Part shown: positions 51,766 to 60,934 of the stretch, one piece after another
How positions within the stretch are numbered: the first letter of the stretch is position 1
How the letters are laid out: each line of letters begins with the position of its first letter
NCBI GenBank assembly: GCA_036924835.1
Contig: JBAGRR010000001.1
Span: 4,913,001 to 4,977,000 of the forward strand
Length of the DNA stretch: 64,000 nt
Source: Nitrobacteraceae bacterium AZCC 1564
GTDB lineage: Bacteria > Pseudomonadota > Alphaproteobacteria > Rhizobiales > Xanthobacteraceae
Direction: 5' to 3'
Notes under the pieces: generated by a model
What the model was told of the DNA's origin: nothing
Database searches by the model: none
Seen by the model: the letters and a program-made list of their open reading frames with translations, nothing else
Position numbers and translations under genes: made by a program

Positions 51766-52269
51766 TTACTTACAAGCTTTACGGTCTGCTTCCACAATGG
51801 TCGCAGCCAGATGTCCCAACCGGCGCGCAGCTTGTCCGCGGCTGTCGATCGCGCCGTCAACGCGACCACGGATCTGCAGAACGGCCACTTCATCTTGAAG
51901 CCGCGCCGTCATCTCCTTCGCTGCATTCAGCTCGGCCGTCGCCTGCTGCAGCTCACTCGTCAGGCGATCGGTGCGCTCGCGCTCGCGCTCGAAATCCGCG
52001 CGATGATCGGCTGCACTTGCTTCGAGCCGCGCGATATTCGCCTGCAAGGCCGCGATGCTTGCCGCGAACGCGGCGATGCTGCCAGCCTCACGCACAGCTG
52101 TTTGCCGGGGCGTGTGCGTGAAGTCAGCGAGATCGACGCTCACCAAAGCCTTGCCATCGTCTGAGCGCGCGCGCGGCAACCGCAGCCGACGGGCCAGCGA
52201 ACGCGCAGCCTCCGGCGAGATTCTCAGGCGCGCACCTAAAGCGGCATATGTCAGCGCTTCAACGGACAT
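51766..52269 (-). CDS. HTH plus coiled-coil protein (KfrA-like organisation)
   Basis: A 167-residue protein. The N-terminal 45 residues look like a short helix-turn-helix (LTYAALGARLRISPEAARSL, ARRLRLPRARSDDGKA). Residues about 65-140 are a strong coiled coil (IAALQANIARLEASAADHRA, then DFERERERTDRLTSELQQAT and AAKEMTARLQDEVAVLQIRG). DNA-binding domains with long coiled coils are found in KfrA-type nucleoid or plasmid proteins. It lies 18 bp upstream of the ftsZ paralogue, so it is likely co-transcribed and could link DNA with the division ring; this is inference. Confidence 0.7.
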   Translation of the reverse strand: MSVEALTYAALGARLRISPEAARSLARRLRLPRARSDDGKALVSVDLADFTHTPRQTAVREAGSIAAFAASIAALQANIARLEASAADHRADFERERERTDRLTSELQQATAELNAAKEMTARLQDEVAVLQIRGRVDGAIDSRGQAARRLGHLAATIVEADRKACK

Positions 52270-52723
52270 CGGCTGTTCTCCTCGAACGAACCGGGCGGGG
52301 AATCGGCTGATGATGACCGGGCGATGACAGGAAGCTAGGCTGCGTTGGTTAACAGAGTGTTAAGAGCTAACGAAATGTTAAGAACGCCAGTCCGGCGACC
52401 GCGGCCGGGCCTATATCAGACCATCTGACTTCGCATCGGAACTCGCCGGCACGTGGGGCTTGCCGAGCCAATTTGTGTGGTCGGCTCTACGCGAACCGGT
52501 CGGCAAAGGAATGTCCGTTCCGGATCAAAAAACAGACTCCCAGGGAATGTCGGCTAGGCGCTAAGCGGACCCGCACTGGACACGCGGCAACCCACTGAAA
52601 CCCGAGATGCGCACGCAGCGCGCGGCGAACTCTGTTGACGCCGTCAAGCGGGAACACGAGATATCGTATACCATCGGACCCAAGTCACTGAACAAGTCAC
52701 TGCTCGCCGCTCAGGAGCATAAG
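52270..52723. other. intergenic region with divergent promoters
   Basis: About 450 bp between the coiled-coil gene and the cyclase gene. AT-rich around 52345-52385 (AACAGAGTGTTAAGAGCTAA). The cyclase frame is open from 52607 but the first ~39 codons are not conserved-looking. No hairpin repeats or further genes were found. Confidence 0.5.
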
Positions 52724-53923
52724 ATGAACGCCCCACGCAACATCGATCCCGCCACCGCGCATTCTGACGGCGATGTTGTGTACTGGCTGACAAACCACAC
52801 GCGCGAAGAGCGCTTCATTGACAATATTTTCGCCGAGCTATGTCTTCGACTCCAGCGCGCGGGCATTCCTGTCAAGCGGGCCTCGCTTCATATCCTCATT
52901 CATCATCCGCAGTGGCTTGGCGCCCGGATCATGTGGGCCGACGGGATGCGCGAGGCCACCATTGAGAGAGTGGACTACGATGTGAGGGGGCGATCCGAAT
53001 ACATCGGCAGTCCTGCCAACGAGATCTTCGACGGTGTTACCGAGGTGCGCGAGAACCTCGAACGCGATCCCTCGCTCGGTCGCAAGCACGCCCTCTATGA
53101 TGAGATGCGGGCGAAAGGCCTGACCGACTATGTGGCGTGGCCGCTGTATCATACGCTCGGCAAGCGGCATCTCGTGACCTTTGCAACCGACCGGGTAGGA
53201 GGTTTCGATGACGCGCATATCGCCAGCCTGTTTAAACTGTTGCCGGTTTTGTCGCTGGTGAGCGAAATCCGCGTCAAGAACCGGCTGGCGCGAACGCTGC
53301 TCGAAACCTATGTCGGGTCCCACGCCGGCGAGCTCATTCTGGCCGGCGCCACCAGGCGCGGAAGCGGGACGACGGTACGCGCCGCGATCATGATCTGTGA
53401 TCTGCGCGGCTTCACGAAAATCTCCGATAACTGGCCGCGTGATGACGTAATCGATCTTCTGAACGGTTATTTCGATGCGATGTCGGAGCCGATCGTGCGA
53501 CGTGGCGGGGAAATCTTGAAATTCATGGGCGATGGCCTGCTCGCCATTTTTCCGCTCAGCCAGCCGTCGGCCTGTGCAAATCTGCTGCATGCCGTGAGCG
53601 AAGCGCGTCAGGCCATGATTGCCCTGAACGAAAAGAACGGAGAGGCCGGTCGTGCGCCGCTGAATTACGGCGTCGGCGTCCATGTCGGAGACGTCATGTA
53701 CGGCAATATCGGGTCGCGCACCCGGCTTGACTTCACGGTCATCGGTCCTGCGGTCAACATGGCGTCGCGCCTCGAAGGCCTCACCAAACAATTGGGCAAA
53801 ACCGTGCTGCTCTCTCGCGCGTTCGCCGATTTTGTTGCAAGCGATTTCGATCTCGAACGCGTCGGGGAATACTCGGTCCGCGGCTTCAATGACGCCATCG
53901 AGCTGTTTAGCTATCAGGGCTGA
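52724..53923 (+). CDS. class III adenylate/guanylate cyclase
   Basis: A 399-residue soluble cyclase from ATG 52724, with CAGGAG upstream. The N-terminal ~210 residues look like a sensory domain of the type found before rhizobial cyclases (SLHILIHHPQWLGARIMWAD, YVAWPLYHTLGKRHLVTFAT). The catalytic domain has metal ligands in MICDLRGFTKI and MGDGLLAIF, the lysine in EILKFMGDG and LDFTVIGPAVNMASRLE, where Thr is at the second purine-contact position as in class IIIb. The product is therefore probably cAMP. It stands alone. Confidence 0.9.
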   Translation: MNAPRNIDPATAHSDGDVVYWLTNHTREERFIDNIFAELCLRLQRAGIPVKRASLHILIHHPQWLGARIMWADGMREATIERVDYDVRGRSEYIGSPANEIFDGVTEVRENLERDPSLGRKHALYDEMRAKGLTDYVAWPLYHTLGKRHLVTFATDRVGGFDDAHIASLFKLLPVLSLVSEIRVKNRLARTLLETYVGSHAGELILAGATRRGSGTTVRAAIMICDLRGFTKISDNWPRDDVIDLLNGYFDAMSEPIVRRGGEILKFMGDGLLAIFPLSQPSACANLLHAVSEARQAMIALNEKNGEAGRAPLNYGVGVHVGDVMYGNIGSRTRLDFTVIGPAVNMASRLEGLTKQLGKTVLLSRAFADFVASDFDLERVGEYSVRGFNDAIELFSYQG

Positions 53924-54109
53924 ATGGCGAACTATCGTCAGCTGCCGAGCCGCCCTCAACGGGCGAGCCGAGAGGCGTGTGCCTTCGCAGTGCTTCTCAC
54001 GCCAGCTTTCCCAATCGCGACCTAATCGGTATCTCGCACTGCTATTCGGGCCACACCGATTATGGTAGGCTTCACGCGTTTACGACTGCACGTAAAGAGG
54101 GAGGGTTTC

Positions 54110-54550
54110 ATGCGTTTCGTTCATGCATCGTCATTCGCTCTTCTTCTGCTCAGTGCCGCTCCGGTGGCATCCTTTGCCGCTGATCCCAAGAGCGATGTCA
54201 CAGCGGCTTACGCAGCGTGGGATGCGGCGTTCAACAAGGGCGACGCGAAGGCCGTTGCCGCCGAATATCTGCCGAATGCGAAGCTGCTCCCGCCATCCCA
54301 CGAGGTAGCGTCGGGTCCAGCGGCCGTTGAGAAGTTTTTCGCTGAGTTGCAAAAGGACGGCGTAACGAACCACAAACTCGAGCTGATCGATGCGGGAGGC
54401 GATGACAAGGTCGTCTTCGGCACGGCGAACTGGAGCGCCAAAGGCAAGGACAAGGATGGCAAGCCTGCCACCTTCTCTGGCATCGCCACGCACGTGTTCG
54501 AGCGCCAACCAGGCAACGCGCTGAAGCTTAGGTTGCACACCTTCAATTGA
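54110..54550 (+). CDS. SnoaL/DUF4440-like secreted protein (NTF2 fold)
   Basis: A 146-residue exported protein from ATG 54110 with AGAGGGAGGG as ribosome binding site. The signal peptide RFVHASSFALLLLSAAPVAS ends at FAA. YAAWDAAFNKGDAKAVAAEY followed by AKLLPPSHEVASGPAAVEKF is the SnoaL / DUF4440 pattern of the NTF2-like fold, and the C-terminal strands (TFSGIATHVFERQ, LKLRLHTF) complete it. The family includes ketosteroid isomerases and many small-ligand binding proteins; the ligand is not known. Confidence 0.85.
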   Translation: MRFVHASSFALLLLSAAPVASFAADPKSDVTAAYAAWDAAFNKGDAKAVAAEYLPNAKLLPPSHEVASGPAAVEKFFAELQKDGVTNHKLELIDAGGDDKVVFGTANWSAKGKDKDGKPATFSGIATHVFERQPGNALKLRLHTFN

Positions 54551-54813
54551 GGTGTGATCGACTGAGGCGTGACGCGCCGCGGCTCTAGTGCGCGCATACC
54601 AAACCAGGTGGTTCAGCCGCGTCCTTTGCAAAAAGAAATGCATACGGGACCAACATCGAGGCCTCGTGGCCTTACGTCGCTAACGCCGAGCTGATCACGA
54701 CAGCAATGTTTACATTCACAGCACATCACACAATCGCCATCGGCCGATGAGCAACTGTCGTTTCATGATTCCTTTTCTTGCTTCACCGAACCGCAAAATG
54801 AAGGATCAGATAA

Positions 54814-55359
54814 ATGACAGCCAAATCAAAGAGGAAGGACAATAAGAGCGCTTCGAAAACGATGGTTAAGGGCGCGCTCGACGCATCTGCGGAAACGATC
54901 AGCCAGGGTTCACTCGAGGCACCTGCACACGTCGTAAGTGAGGACGTTCGCAGCGCAACTGCAGACGTGGTGAGTGAGGGCACCCCCAGCGCATCCGCGG
55001 GAGTCATTTTATCTAGCTGCGCAAATGCCGGCGAGGTGGACGAGAAGGTGCTGACGGGAAGCACACATTTCAACGCGCAGGGGATTAACGCGCAGGGGAG
55101 CATGATCCTCCAGAATCTGGTCCAGGAATGGTTCGAGTTTGCCGGTATGCGGATGCGCCAGCACATGCATCTGATCGAGACCATTCAGGGTTGCCGGTCA
55201 TTGCCGGATTTGCAGCAGGCCTACAGTCAATTCTGGCAGAACGCATATACTCAGTATGGCGAGAAAGCGCAGCGCATGCTGCTGATCACGCAGGGCGCTA
55301 TGGACGACGCATCCTGCGCTGCGCATGAGAATGGCGCACTGGAAGCCACGCTGCATTAG
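54814..55359 (+). CDS. phasin-like protein
   Basis: A 181-residue protein. The N-terminal ~90 residues are low-complexity, rich in Ser, Ala and Glu. The C-terminal ~90 residues are amphipathic helical: LQNLVQEWFEFAGMRMRQHM, IQGCRSLPDLQQAYSQFWQN, QYGEKAQRMLLITQ. That pattern matches phasin proteins, which coat polyhydroxyalkanoate granules and are common in this bacterial group. No PHA synthase or depolymerase gene is nearby. A 263-bp gap with no recognisable feature precedes it. Confidence 0.7.
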   Translation: MTAKSKRKDNKSASKTMVKGALDASAETISQGSLEAPAHVVSEDVRSATADVVSEGTPSASAGVILSSCANAGEVDEKVLTGSTHFNAQGINAQGSMILQNLVQEWFEFAGMRMRQHMHLIETIQGCRSLPDLQQAYSQFWQNAYTQYGEKAQRMLLITQGAMDDASCAAHENGALEATLH

Positions 55360-55541
55360 GCGGGCTGAACCGGCATCGCATGCGGCCGACGCGCGCTCTC
55401 GCGACGGCCGCTTTGCCGCGAACTGCGCACCATTCACTTCCCTCAGGTAAAGGATAGTTTTAGAGCGACTCGGGAGGGGGCAGAGGGAAAGCCAACAGCG
55501 GAAGCTGGCAACTTGCTTCCGTTATCGTAAGGAGCTTCAAG

Positions 55542-56568
55542 ATGACGAGTACCCCCGTTGGCAATGCGCGCCAAAGCTCTTCTCTGCAAGACTCCGCTCC
55601 TCAAGGCCCTGCTGCTCCGTCGATGAAAGCTTGGCGCGTGCATGCGTTTGGCCCGCCGGAAGCGATGAGTCTCGAAACTGTCCCGACGCCGGATCCCGGT
55701 CCGCGCGAGGTGCTTGTCCAGGTTCACGCAGCAGGGGTCGGTCCCTGGGATGGTTGGATCAGGGCCGGAAAGAGTGCGTTGCCGCAGCCGCTTCCTTTGA
55801 CGCTCGGTTCTGATTTGTCGGGAACAGTTGCGGCTGTGGGCCCGAAGGTGTTCGGCGTTTCTGTCGGAGATCAGGTGTTCGGCGTCACGAATACCCAGTT
55901 CGTTGGCGCTTATGCAGAGTACGCAGTGGCCTCCGCAGGGATGATCGCGAGGAAGCCAAGCTCACTGAGCTATACTGAGGCGGCTTCCGTCCCTGTTATC
56001 GCGGTCACGGCCTGGCAAGGACTATTCGATCATGGACGCCTGGAAGCCGGTCAGACGGTCGTCATTCATGGCGCTGCAGGGAATGTGGGAGCCTACGCGG
56101 TTCAGCTCGCTCGGCGCGCGAACCTGCGCGCTATTGCGACGGCCGGAGCCCAGGACATCGATTATGTGCGCTCGCTTGGTGCTGACAAGGTGATCGACTA
56201 TCACACGCAACGCTTCGAAGATGAGGTCAAGGATGCTGACGCAGTCCTCGATCTGGTCGGAGGCGAGACGCAACGACGTTCATTTCAGGTTCTGCGCCCG
56301 GGCGGCAAGCTGGTCTCCGCCGTATCCCCCGCCTGATCAAGAGTGCGCGAAACAACACGATGTCACCGCAGCGTTTTTCCTGGTGGAGGTGACGGCCGAG
56401 CGTCTGTACAAAATCGCCGAATTGATTGATCGCGGCGAACTGAAGACACGGGTGGGTGCGGTCCTTCCGTTCTCCGCTGCGCGGGATGCCCACATGATGT
56501 TGGAAGGCCGGCGGCCGTCACCGAAAGGAAAAATCGTTCTCGACGTGGAAAGGGCCGCCTTGAGCTGA
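55542..56568 (+). pseudogene. NADP-dependent quinone oxidoreductase (zinc-type ADH superfamily), frameshifted
   Basis: A medium-chain oxidoreductase split near its 3' end. The first frame (55542-56336) gives the GroES-like domain (GPREVLVQVHAAGVGPWDGW) and the Rossmann fold (VVIHGAAGNVGAYAVQLARR). It stops after GGKLVSAVSPA. The rest, PDQECAKQHDVTAAFFLVEV to KGKIVLDVERAALS, is in another frame. At 56327-56331 there is a run of five C; with four, the frame reads SPPDQECAKQHD and the protein is continuous at about 341 residues. The 5-C tract is either a real slippage mutation or a sequencing error. Confidence 0.88.
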
Positions 56569-56635
56569 GACGCGGCAGGCGCCGCAGCTCAAGCAATCGG
56601 CTTTCAGTGTTCAGGCTCGCCAATGAGTTCTGACC

Positions 56636-56742
56636 CTAGAGCGTTTTCGAGCGAAGTGGCACCCGGTTTCGCGTGAAGAAAACGCGTCAAATCAAAAATT
56701 TAGAGCTTCGGTCTGATTCAATCAGAACCGAATATGCTCTAG
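56636..56742. repeat. intact copy of second palindromic family
   Basis: A 107-bp element bounded by CTAG. The first stem is GCGTTTTC ... GAAAACGC around GAGCGAAGTGGCACCCGG; the second is TCTGATT ... AATCAGA in the segment AGCTTCGG to ACCGAAT. It is uninterrupted, unlike the copy at 45665-45930. It ends 18 bp before the ATG of the HD protein. Confidence 0.88.
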
Positions 56743-56760
56743 GCTACAGAGGAGAGCGCC

Positions 56761-57558
56761 ATGAAGCTTCATACCACTCTCACATCTGCCGCCCTCGCAT
56801 TGGTGTTCGCTGGATTCGCCTTGGCACCAAACAGTCAGGCCGAAACGATCACGCCCAGCGTCGATAAAGCGGCTTCGAACGCCAGCGATGAGATTTCGGG
56901 GATAAGGATTCCTGAGAGCAAAATGGCTCGCGATGCAGCTCAGGTCGTTCGCGATAGCGAAGGCGATTTGCTGTATCAGCACTCGGCGCGCGTTTATTAT
57001 TGGGCAGCCTTGGCAGGACAGCGCAAGGGTCTGACCTTTGACCCCGAACTCCTCTACGTAGCGGCCATGTTCCATGATTATGGGCTGACGGCAGGTTATG
57101 GGGAAAGCCACCGGCGCTATGAAGTGGATGGCGCGTACGCCGCGCGTGACTTTTTACGGAGCCATGGCGTTTCGGAGGCCGACGCCCAGAGCATCTGGCT
57201 TGCGATCGCACTGCATACGACAAATGGAATTTCCCCGCATCTATACCCGATCGCTTCACTCCTTGCCGAAGGAGCCAACATGGACCTTGTCGGCGCCGGC
57301 TTTGACGATTTCCCTGCTGCGCAGCGGAGCGCTGTCGAGGCGGCTCATCCGCGTTCACCGCAATTCGCGGAAGATTTCATGCAAACCCTGTACGACAGCC
57401 TCAAGCACCGTCCTGAAACCACCCAAGGCACCGGTTTGGCCGATGTCATGGTCTATACGAACCCTCATTTCGCTCTCAGGGACTTCAGCAAATTGATGCG
57501 CAAGTCGCCCTGGACCACAGGGACCGAAGCGCCTCCTAAGCCGTCGGGTGCCGATTAG
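56761..57558 (+). CDS. exported HD-domain phosphohydrolase-like protein
   Basis: A 265-residue protein with a signal peptide (TTLTSAALALVFAGFALAPN, then SQAE). The HD motif is complete: LYQHSARVYYWA, AAMFHDYGLT, and later LAIALHTTNG. These supply the metal ligands H...HD...H of the cyanamide-hydratase-like subgroup. HD hydrolases usually act on nucleotides in the cytoplasm, so an exported member is uncommon; its substrate is unknown. The palindromic repeat directly upstream leaves only 18 bp for the leader, so the repeat must lie within the promoter or 5' UTR. Confidence 0.85.
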   Translation: MKLHTTLTSAALALVFAGFALAPNSQAETITPSVDKAASNASDEISGIRIPESKMARDAAQVVRDSEGDLLYQHSARVYYWAALAGQRKGLTFDPELLYVAAMFHDYGLTAGYGESHRRYEVDGAYAARDFLRSHGVSEADAQSIWLAIALHTTNGISPHLYPIASLLAEGANMDLVGAGFDDFPAAQRSAVEAAHPRSPQFAEDFMQTLYDSLKHRPETTQGTGLADVMVYTNPHFALRDFSKLMRKSPWTTGTEAPPKPSGAD

Positions 57559-57720
57559 TGGCGCGGTGCGACATCTATGATCAGGTGTGACTAATCCAAT
57601 CGGGGAATACTCGTTATGGAGTCGACTTTCATCTTCTGAAAGAAAGCACCTTCACTTATTCGCGGTTTTGTATTGTTATTTAACCGCTCGCCGAAAATGA
57701 CCCGAAGCGGACCTCGCACA

Positions 57721-57760
57721 GCTCAAGCGGCGCGAAGCAAATGCCCCGCGCCGCTTGAGC
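57721..57760. terminator. 14-bp perfect GC-rich hairpin
   Basis: GCTCAAGCGGCGCG and CGCGCCGCTTGAGC pair over 14 bp around a 12-nt loop. It lies 8 bp beyond the stop of the minus-strand alkylsulfatase gene, convergent with the HD gene. No T-run follows on either strand, so it could be a structural terminator or 3'-end stabiliser. Confidence 0.65.
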
Positions 57761-57767
57761 GTTCAAA

Positions 57768-59795
57768 CTATCGGGACGTTCCGCCTCGTCCCGTTGTGAC
57801 ACCTGATTGGGCCATTGGGTTCGGCGTCACGATGTTGAACCAGAATTCGAAATTATCGAGAGCGGATACGAGCTCATTCAGCTTGGCCCGGTCTCCGCTG
57901 ACCTTCACCGCATCCGACGAAATCGCGTCGTCGAGCTTGGTTTGCTGAAGAATGATCTTGTTCAGAGTGTCCCTCGACAGCGTCAAGGTCGCATCGGCGT
58001 TATTCGATTTCATGTTTGCCGTGTGGTTGAGAACTCCGTTCTCCAACTCGACAAAATAGTTGCCGTCCTGGCCGAAATCGAAGTTCAGCTTCGCGCGGGC
58101 GTTGCCGGCCTTTTCGCTGTTCAGGCGAACACCGAGATAATCGAAGAACAAGTCCGCAGACATTGCGCGCACCGTATCGGGGCTCGCGGTGTTGGGCGTC
58201 GGCAGCTTCGCGACCCCATTGCGCAGCTCCTGGGCGCCGGTCAGATAGAAGTTGCGCCACGGCCCGGACTCGGCCTGATAACCGAGCTGTTCAAGCGCGT
58301 CGGCCTCGAGGTTCTTGGCGGCCTGATTGCTGGGGTCAGCAAACACGACGTGATGGACCACTTGGGCTACCCAACGATACTCGCCCTTGTCGTAGGCCGT
58401 CTTGGCGTTCTTCAGAACGTCGTCGGCCCCGCCCATGAACTCGACGTACTTCTTGCTCGATTCGACAGGCGACAGTTCGTGCAGCGTGGCGGGATTACCA
58501 TCGAACCAGCCGAGATAGAGAACGTAAGTCGCTGCGACATCGTGATAGACCGAGCCGTAGTAACCGCGGTTCGCCCAGACATTGGCAAGGCTGTCCGGCA
58601 TCTTGAAGTTGTCCGCAATCTCGCGCATCGTCATGCCGTGGTTGACCATGCGCAGGGTTTGGTCGTTGATGAAGCGATAGAGATCGCGTTGACTGCTCAG
58701 AAGAGCAACCACCTTGTCATTGTCCCAGGTCGGCCAGTGATGCTGAGCGAAGACCACGTCAACCTTGTCACCCCACATGACGAGAGCCTGGTTCAGGTAC
58801 TTCGACCAGGGAAGCGGCTCACGAATCTTGGCGCCACGAAGCGAATACGTGTTGTGCAGCGTATGGGTCGCGTCCTCGGCGGCTTCCATCGCCTTCTTTT
58901 CCTCAATGAACCACATCATCTCGGAGGGCGCCTCCGAACCGGGCGCCATGAGAAACTCATAAGTTAGACCGTCGATTTTCTCCTTCTGTCCAGTCTCCTT
59001 GATGATGTTGGTCGGTGCGATCAGGGTCACCGTGCCTGCGGAGGTCGTGGTGCCGAGACCCGCGCCCACCTGTCCTTTCGGATCCGCCTTCAGGAGGTTG
59101 CCATACATGTAGCTGGCACGTCGGCTCATGGCCGTGCCGGCCATGACGTTTTCCGCCACGGCAGCCTCCAGGAAGCCCTCTGGCGCGTAGACCTTGACCT
59201 TGCCCGATTGGACGTCGTCTTCGCTGGTCACTCCTCGCACGCCACCATAGTGGTCGACGTGACTGTGAGTGTAGATCACAGCTTTAACGGGCTTGTTCCC
59301 GCGCTTCGAGCGATACAGGTCGAGCGCCACCTTTGCCGTCTCTGCCGAGACGAGGGGGTCAACGATTGTGATGCCCTCGCTGCCCTCGATGATCGTCATG
59401 TTGGACAGGTCTTGATTGCGGACCTGATAGATACCATCAGTTACCTCGAACAACCCAGAGATGTTGATCAGCCGGGATTGTCGCCATAGGCTCGGGTTGA
59501 CTGTATCGGGCGCGGTCGCGTCCCTGATGAAGCCGTATTGCTGCGGATTCCAGATCGCGTTGCCCGTGCTCCCCTTGATTGCCTCGGAAGGCAACGCGGC
59601 CAGGAAGCCTTTGTTCGCAGCGTCGAAATCGGAATTGTCATTAAAGGGCAGTTGTCTAAGCAGGGCCGAATTCGCTTGCTTGGTCGCGTCAGTTGCGCCT
59701 CTGCGCAAATCCTGCGTCTGCGCCGCAGCACCACCAATCAACCCCGCGCTAACGACTCCGAGGATTGACGCTTTCGTGAAAAAACCGTTCCTCAT
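57768..59795 (-). CDS. alkyl/aryl-sulfatase, metallo-beta-lactamase fold (SdsA/BDS1 type)
   Basis: A 675-residue exported zinc hydrolase that cleaves sulfate from alkyl sulfates such as SDS. The signal peptide ends near GGAAAQ (residue 26). The zinc site starts with THSHVDHYGG, giving H177, H179, D181 and H182. QHHWPTWDNDKV, MRLGYEAES-like residues in the dimerisation region and the C-terminal SCP2-like domain (KLNFDFGQDGNYFVELENGV) match SdsA1. The products, alcohol and sulfate, could feed beta-oxidation and sulfur assimilation. GGGAGAG lies before the ATG. No regulator or sulfate transporter is adjacent. Confidence 0.93.
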   Translation of the reverse strand: MRNGFFTKASILGVVSAGLIGGAAAQTQDLRRGATDATKQANSALLRQLPFNDNSDFDAANKGFLAALPSEAIKGSTGNAIWNPQQYGFIRDATAPDTVNPSLWRQSRLINISGLFEVTDGIYQVRNQDLSNMTIIEGSEGITIVDPLVSAETAKVALDLYRSKRGNKPVKAVIYTHSHVDHYGGVRGVTSEDDVQSGKVKVYAPEGFLEAAVAENVMAGTAMSRRASYMYGNLLKADPKGQVGAGLGTTTSAGTVTLIAPTNIIKETGQKEKIDGLTYEFLMAPGSEAPSEMMWFIEEKKAMEAAEDATHTLHNTYSLRGAKIREPLPWSKYLNQALVMWGDKVDVVFAQHHWPTWDNDKVVALLSSQRDLYRFINDQTLRMVNHGMTMREIADNFKMPDSLANVWANRGYYGSVYHDVAATYVLYLGWFDGNPATLHELSPVESSKKYVEFMGGADDVLKNAKTAYDKGEYRWVAQVVHHVVFADPSNQAAKNLEADALEQLGYQAESGPWRNFYLTGAQELRNGVAKLPTPNTASPDTVRAMSADLFFDYLGVRLNSEKAGNARAKLNFDFGQDGNYFVELENGVLNHTANMKSNNADATLTLSRDTLNKIILQQTKLDDAISSDAVKVSGDRAKLNELVSALDNFEFWFNIVTPNPMAQSGVTTGRGGTSR

Positions 59796-60052
59796 AGGAC
59801 TCTCCCTTCATTATGGCCTCCTCCCTAAAGTATCGAGCCCTAAAGTACCGAGAGGACATTCGTTCCACCCCCAGTGGTGAATAAAAGCGGGCCTGTTGGC
59901 ATCGACCTGCATGGAACGATCCGCGAGCGCATCGACAGCCAGCTGAAATAAGGATCCACGAACGCGGGTCAGCGATCGCTACGAATGCGGCTGAGGCTTC
60001 AACATCGTGGCAAAGACCATCGCTCCATACGTAAGCATGCTGCTTGCTGTGT

Positions 60053-60537
60053 TCACGCGGTCCCTGCTCGAAATACAAAAAATGTCGCCGATCCATGCGC
60101 CAGCAAGGTCCCTTTGCTGTCGAACACGCGACCTTCAGCGGAAGCCGTGCGGCTGCCGGAGTGCAATACCGTTGCCTCGCATCGGATCGCGCCAGTGAGC
60201 GCGCGCACAGGTTTGATAAACGCCACATTCAACGCGATCGTCGAATAGGAATAGCCCGCGTCCAACGTCGTGTGCACCGCGCAGCCCATGGTCGTGTCCA
60301 GCAGCAGTGAAGCCCAGCCACCGTGCACGATGCCGATATGATTGTTGAACTGGGGAGACGGCGTTCCTTCGAACGTCACGCGACCGCGCTCAACCAGCGT
60401 CGGCTTGACATTTGTGATTCCTGCGAATGGGGGAGGCGGCACTTGACCGTTCAAAAGCCCTTGGATGATTTCAAGTCCGGGCAGACGGCTTGCGAGCTCG
60501 AGCGACAACGCCACCGGCTGTTGAGTTGACTGTGTCA
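60053..60537 (-). CDS. PaaI-family acyl-CoA thioesterase (hotdog fold)
   Basis: A 161-residue hotdog protein. GTG at 60537 is chosen as start because AAGGAGAAATCGC directly precedes it; the frame continues upstream without resemblance to the family. FNNHIGIVHGGWASLLLDTT is the hotdog signature with HGG and the catalytic Asp/Glu region, followed by VAFIKPVRALTGAIRCEATV. PaaI-type enzymes hydrolyse aromatic or short acyl-CoA thioesters. The gene stands alone. Confidence 0.88.
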
Positions 60538-60934
60538 CGCGATTTCTCCTTCGATCCAAATCGTTATATGATAATCGTAATATAATAGGCTGAAGGTGGT
60601 CAATTTGAGAACCTGGCATAGCTTCAATGCACTGACGCTCGTTCTGCCGGCCGCTGTGCTGATCCCGCTTGTTGCCCTACAATTCGAATAGGGTCTTTGC
60701 AGATGCATTGCGCAGCCGGCGGGATCATCCTTTGGTGTTAAGGACGAAACTCAAATTCCTGAATTTTGATCGGCAATGGGAGTGGCAAACGGGCGCTCTT
60801 GGTGTTGAGTCATGATGTTCTGTCTTGAGAGTGCTAGCGTCCCGAATCCAAAGTCTCGCGGGAAAGGTGGAGCGAACTTCTGAACCACCACACTCGATTG
60901 TCGGCATACGCCCCCGCCATCAGGGAGAAAGTCA
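60538..60934. other. intergenic region with one hybrid repeat
   Basis: Almost 400 bp between divergent genes. An AT-rich stretch at 60560-60600 (ATATGATAATCGTAATATAA) is probably the promoter of the thioesterase gene. It contains the chimeric repeat at 60834-60896. No gene is supported. Confidence 0.55.
60834..60896. repeat. CTAG-hairpin deletion hybrid (A-left, B-right)
   Basis: CTAGCGTCCCGAATCCAAAG is the left end of a type A hairpin; it is followed directly by TCTCGCGGGAAAGGTGGAGC and GAACTTCTGAACC, the loop and right arm of the type B hairpin as found at 43966-44001. The arms no longer pair. The whole looks like an array of the 43857-44005 kind from which the middle ~85 bp was deleted. 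Confidence 0.88.
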
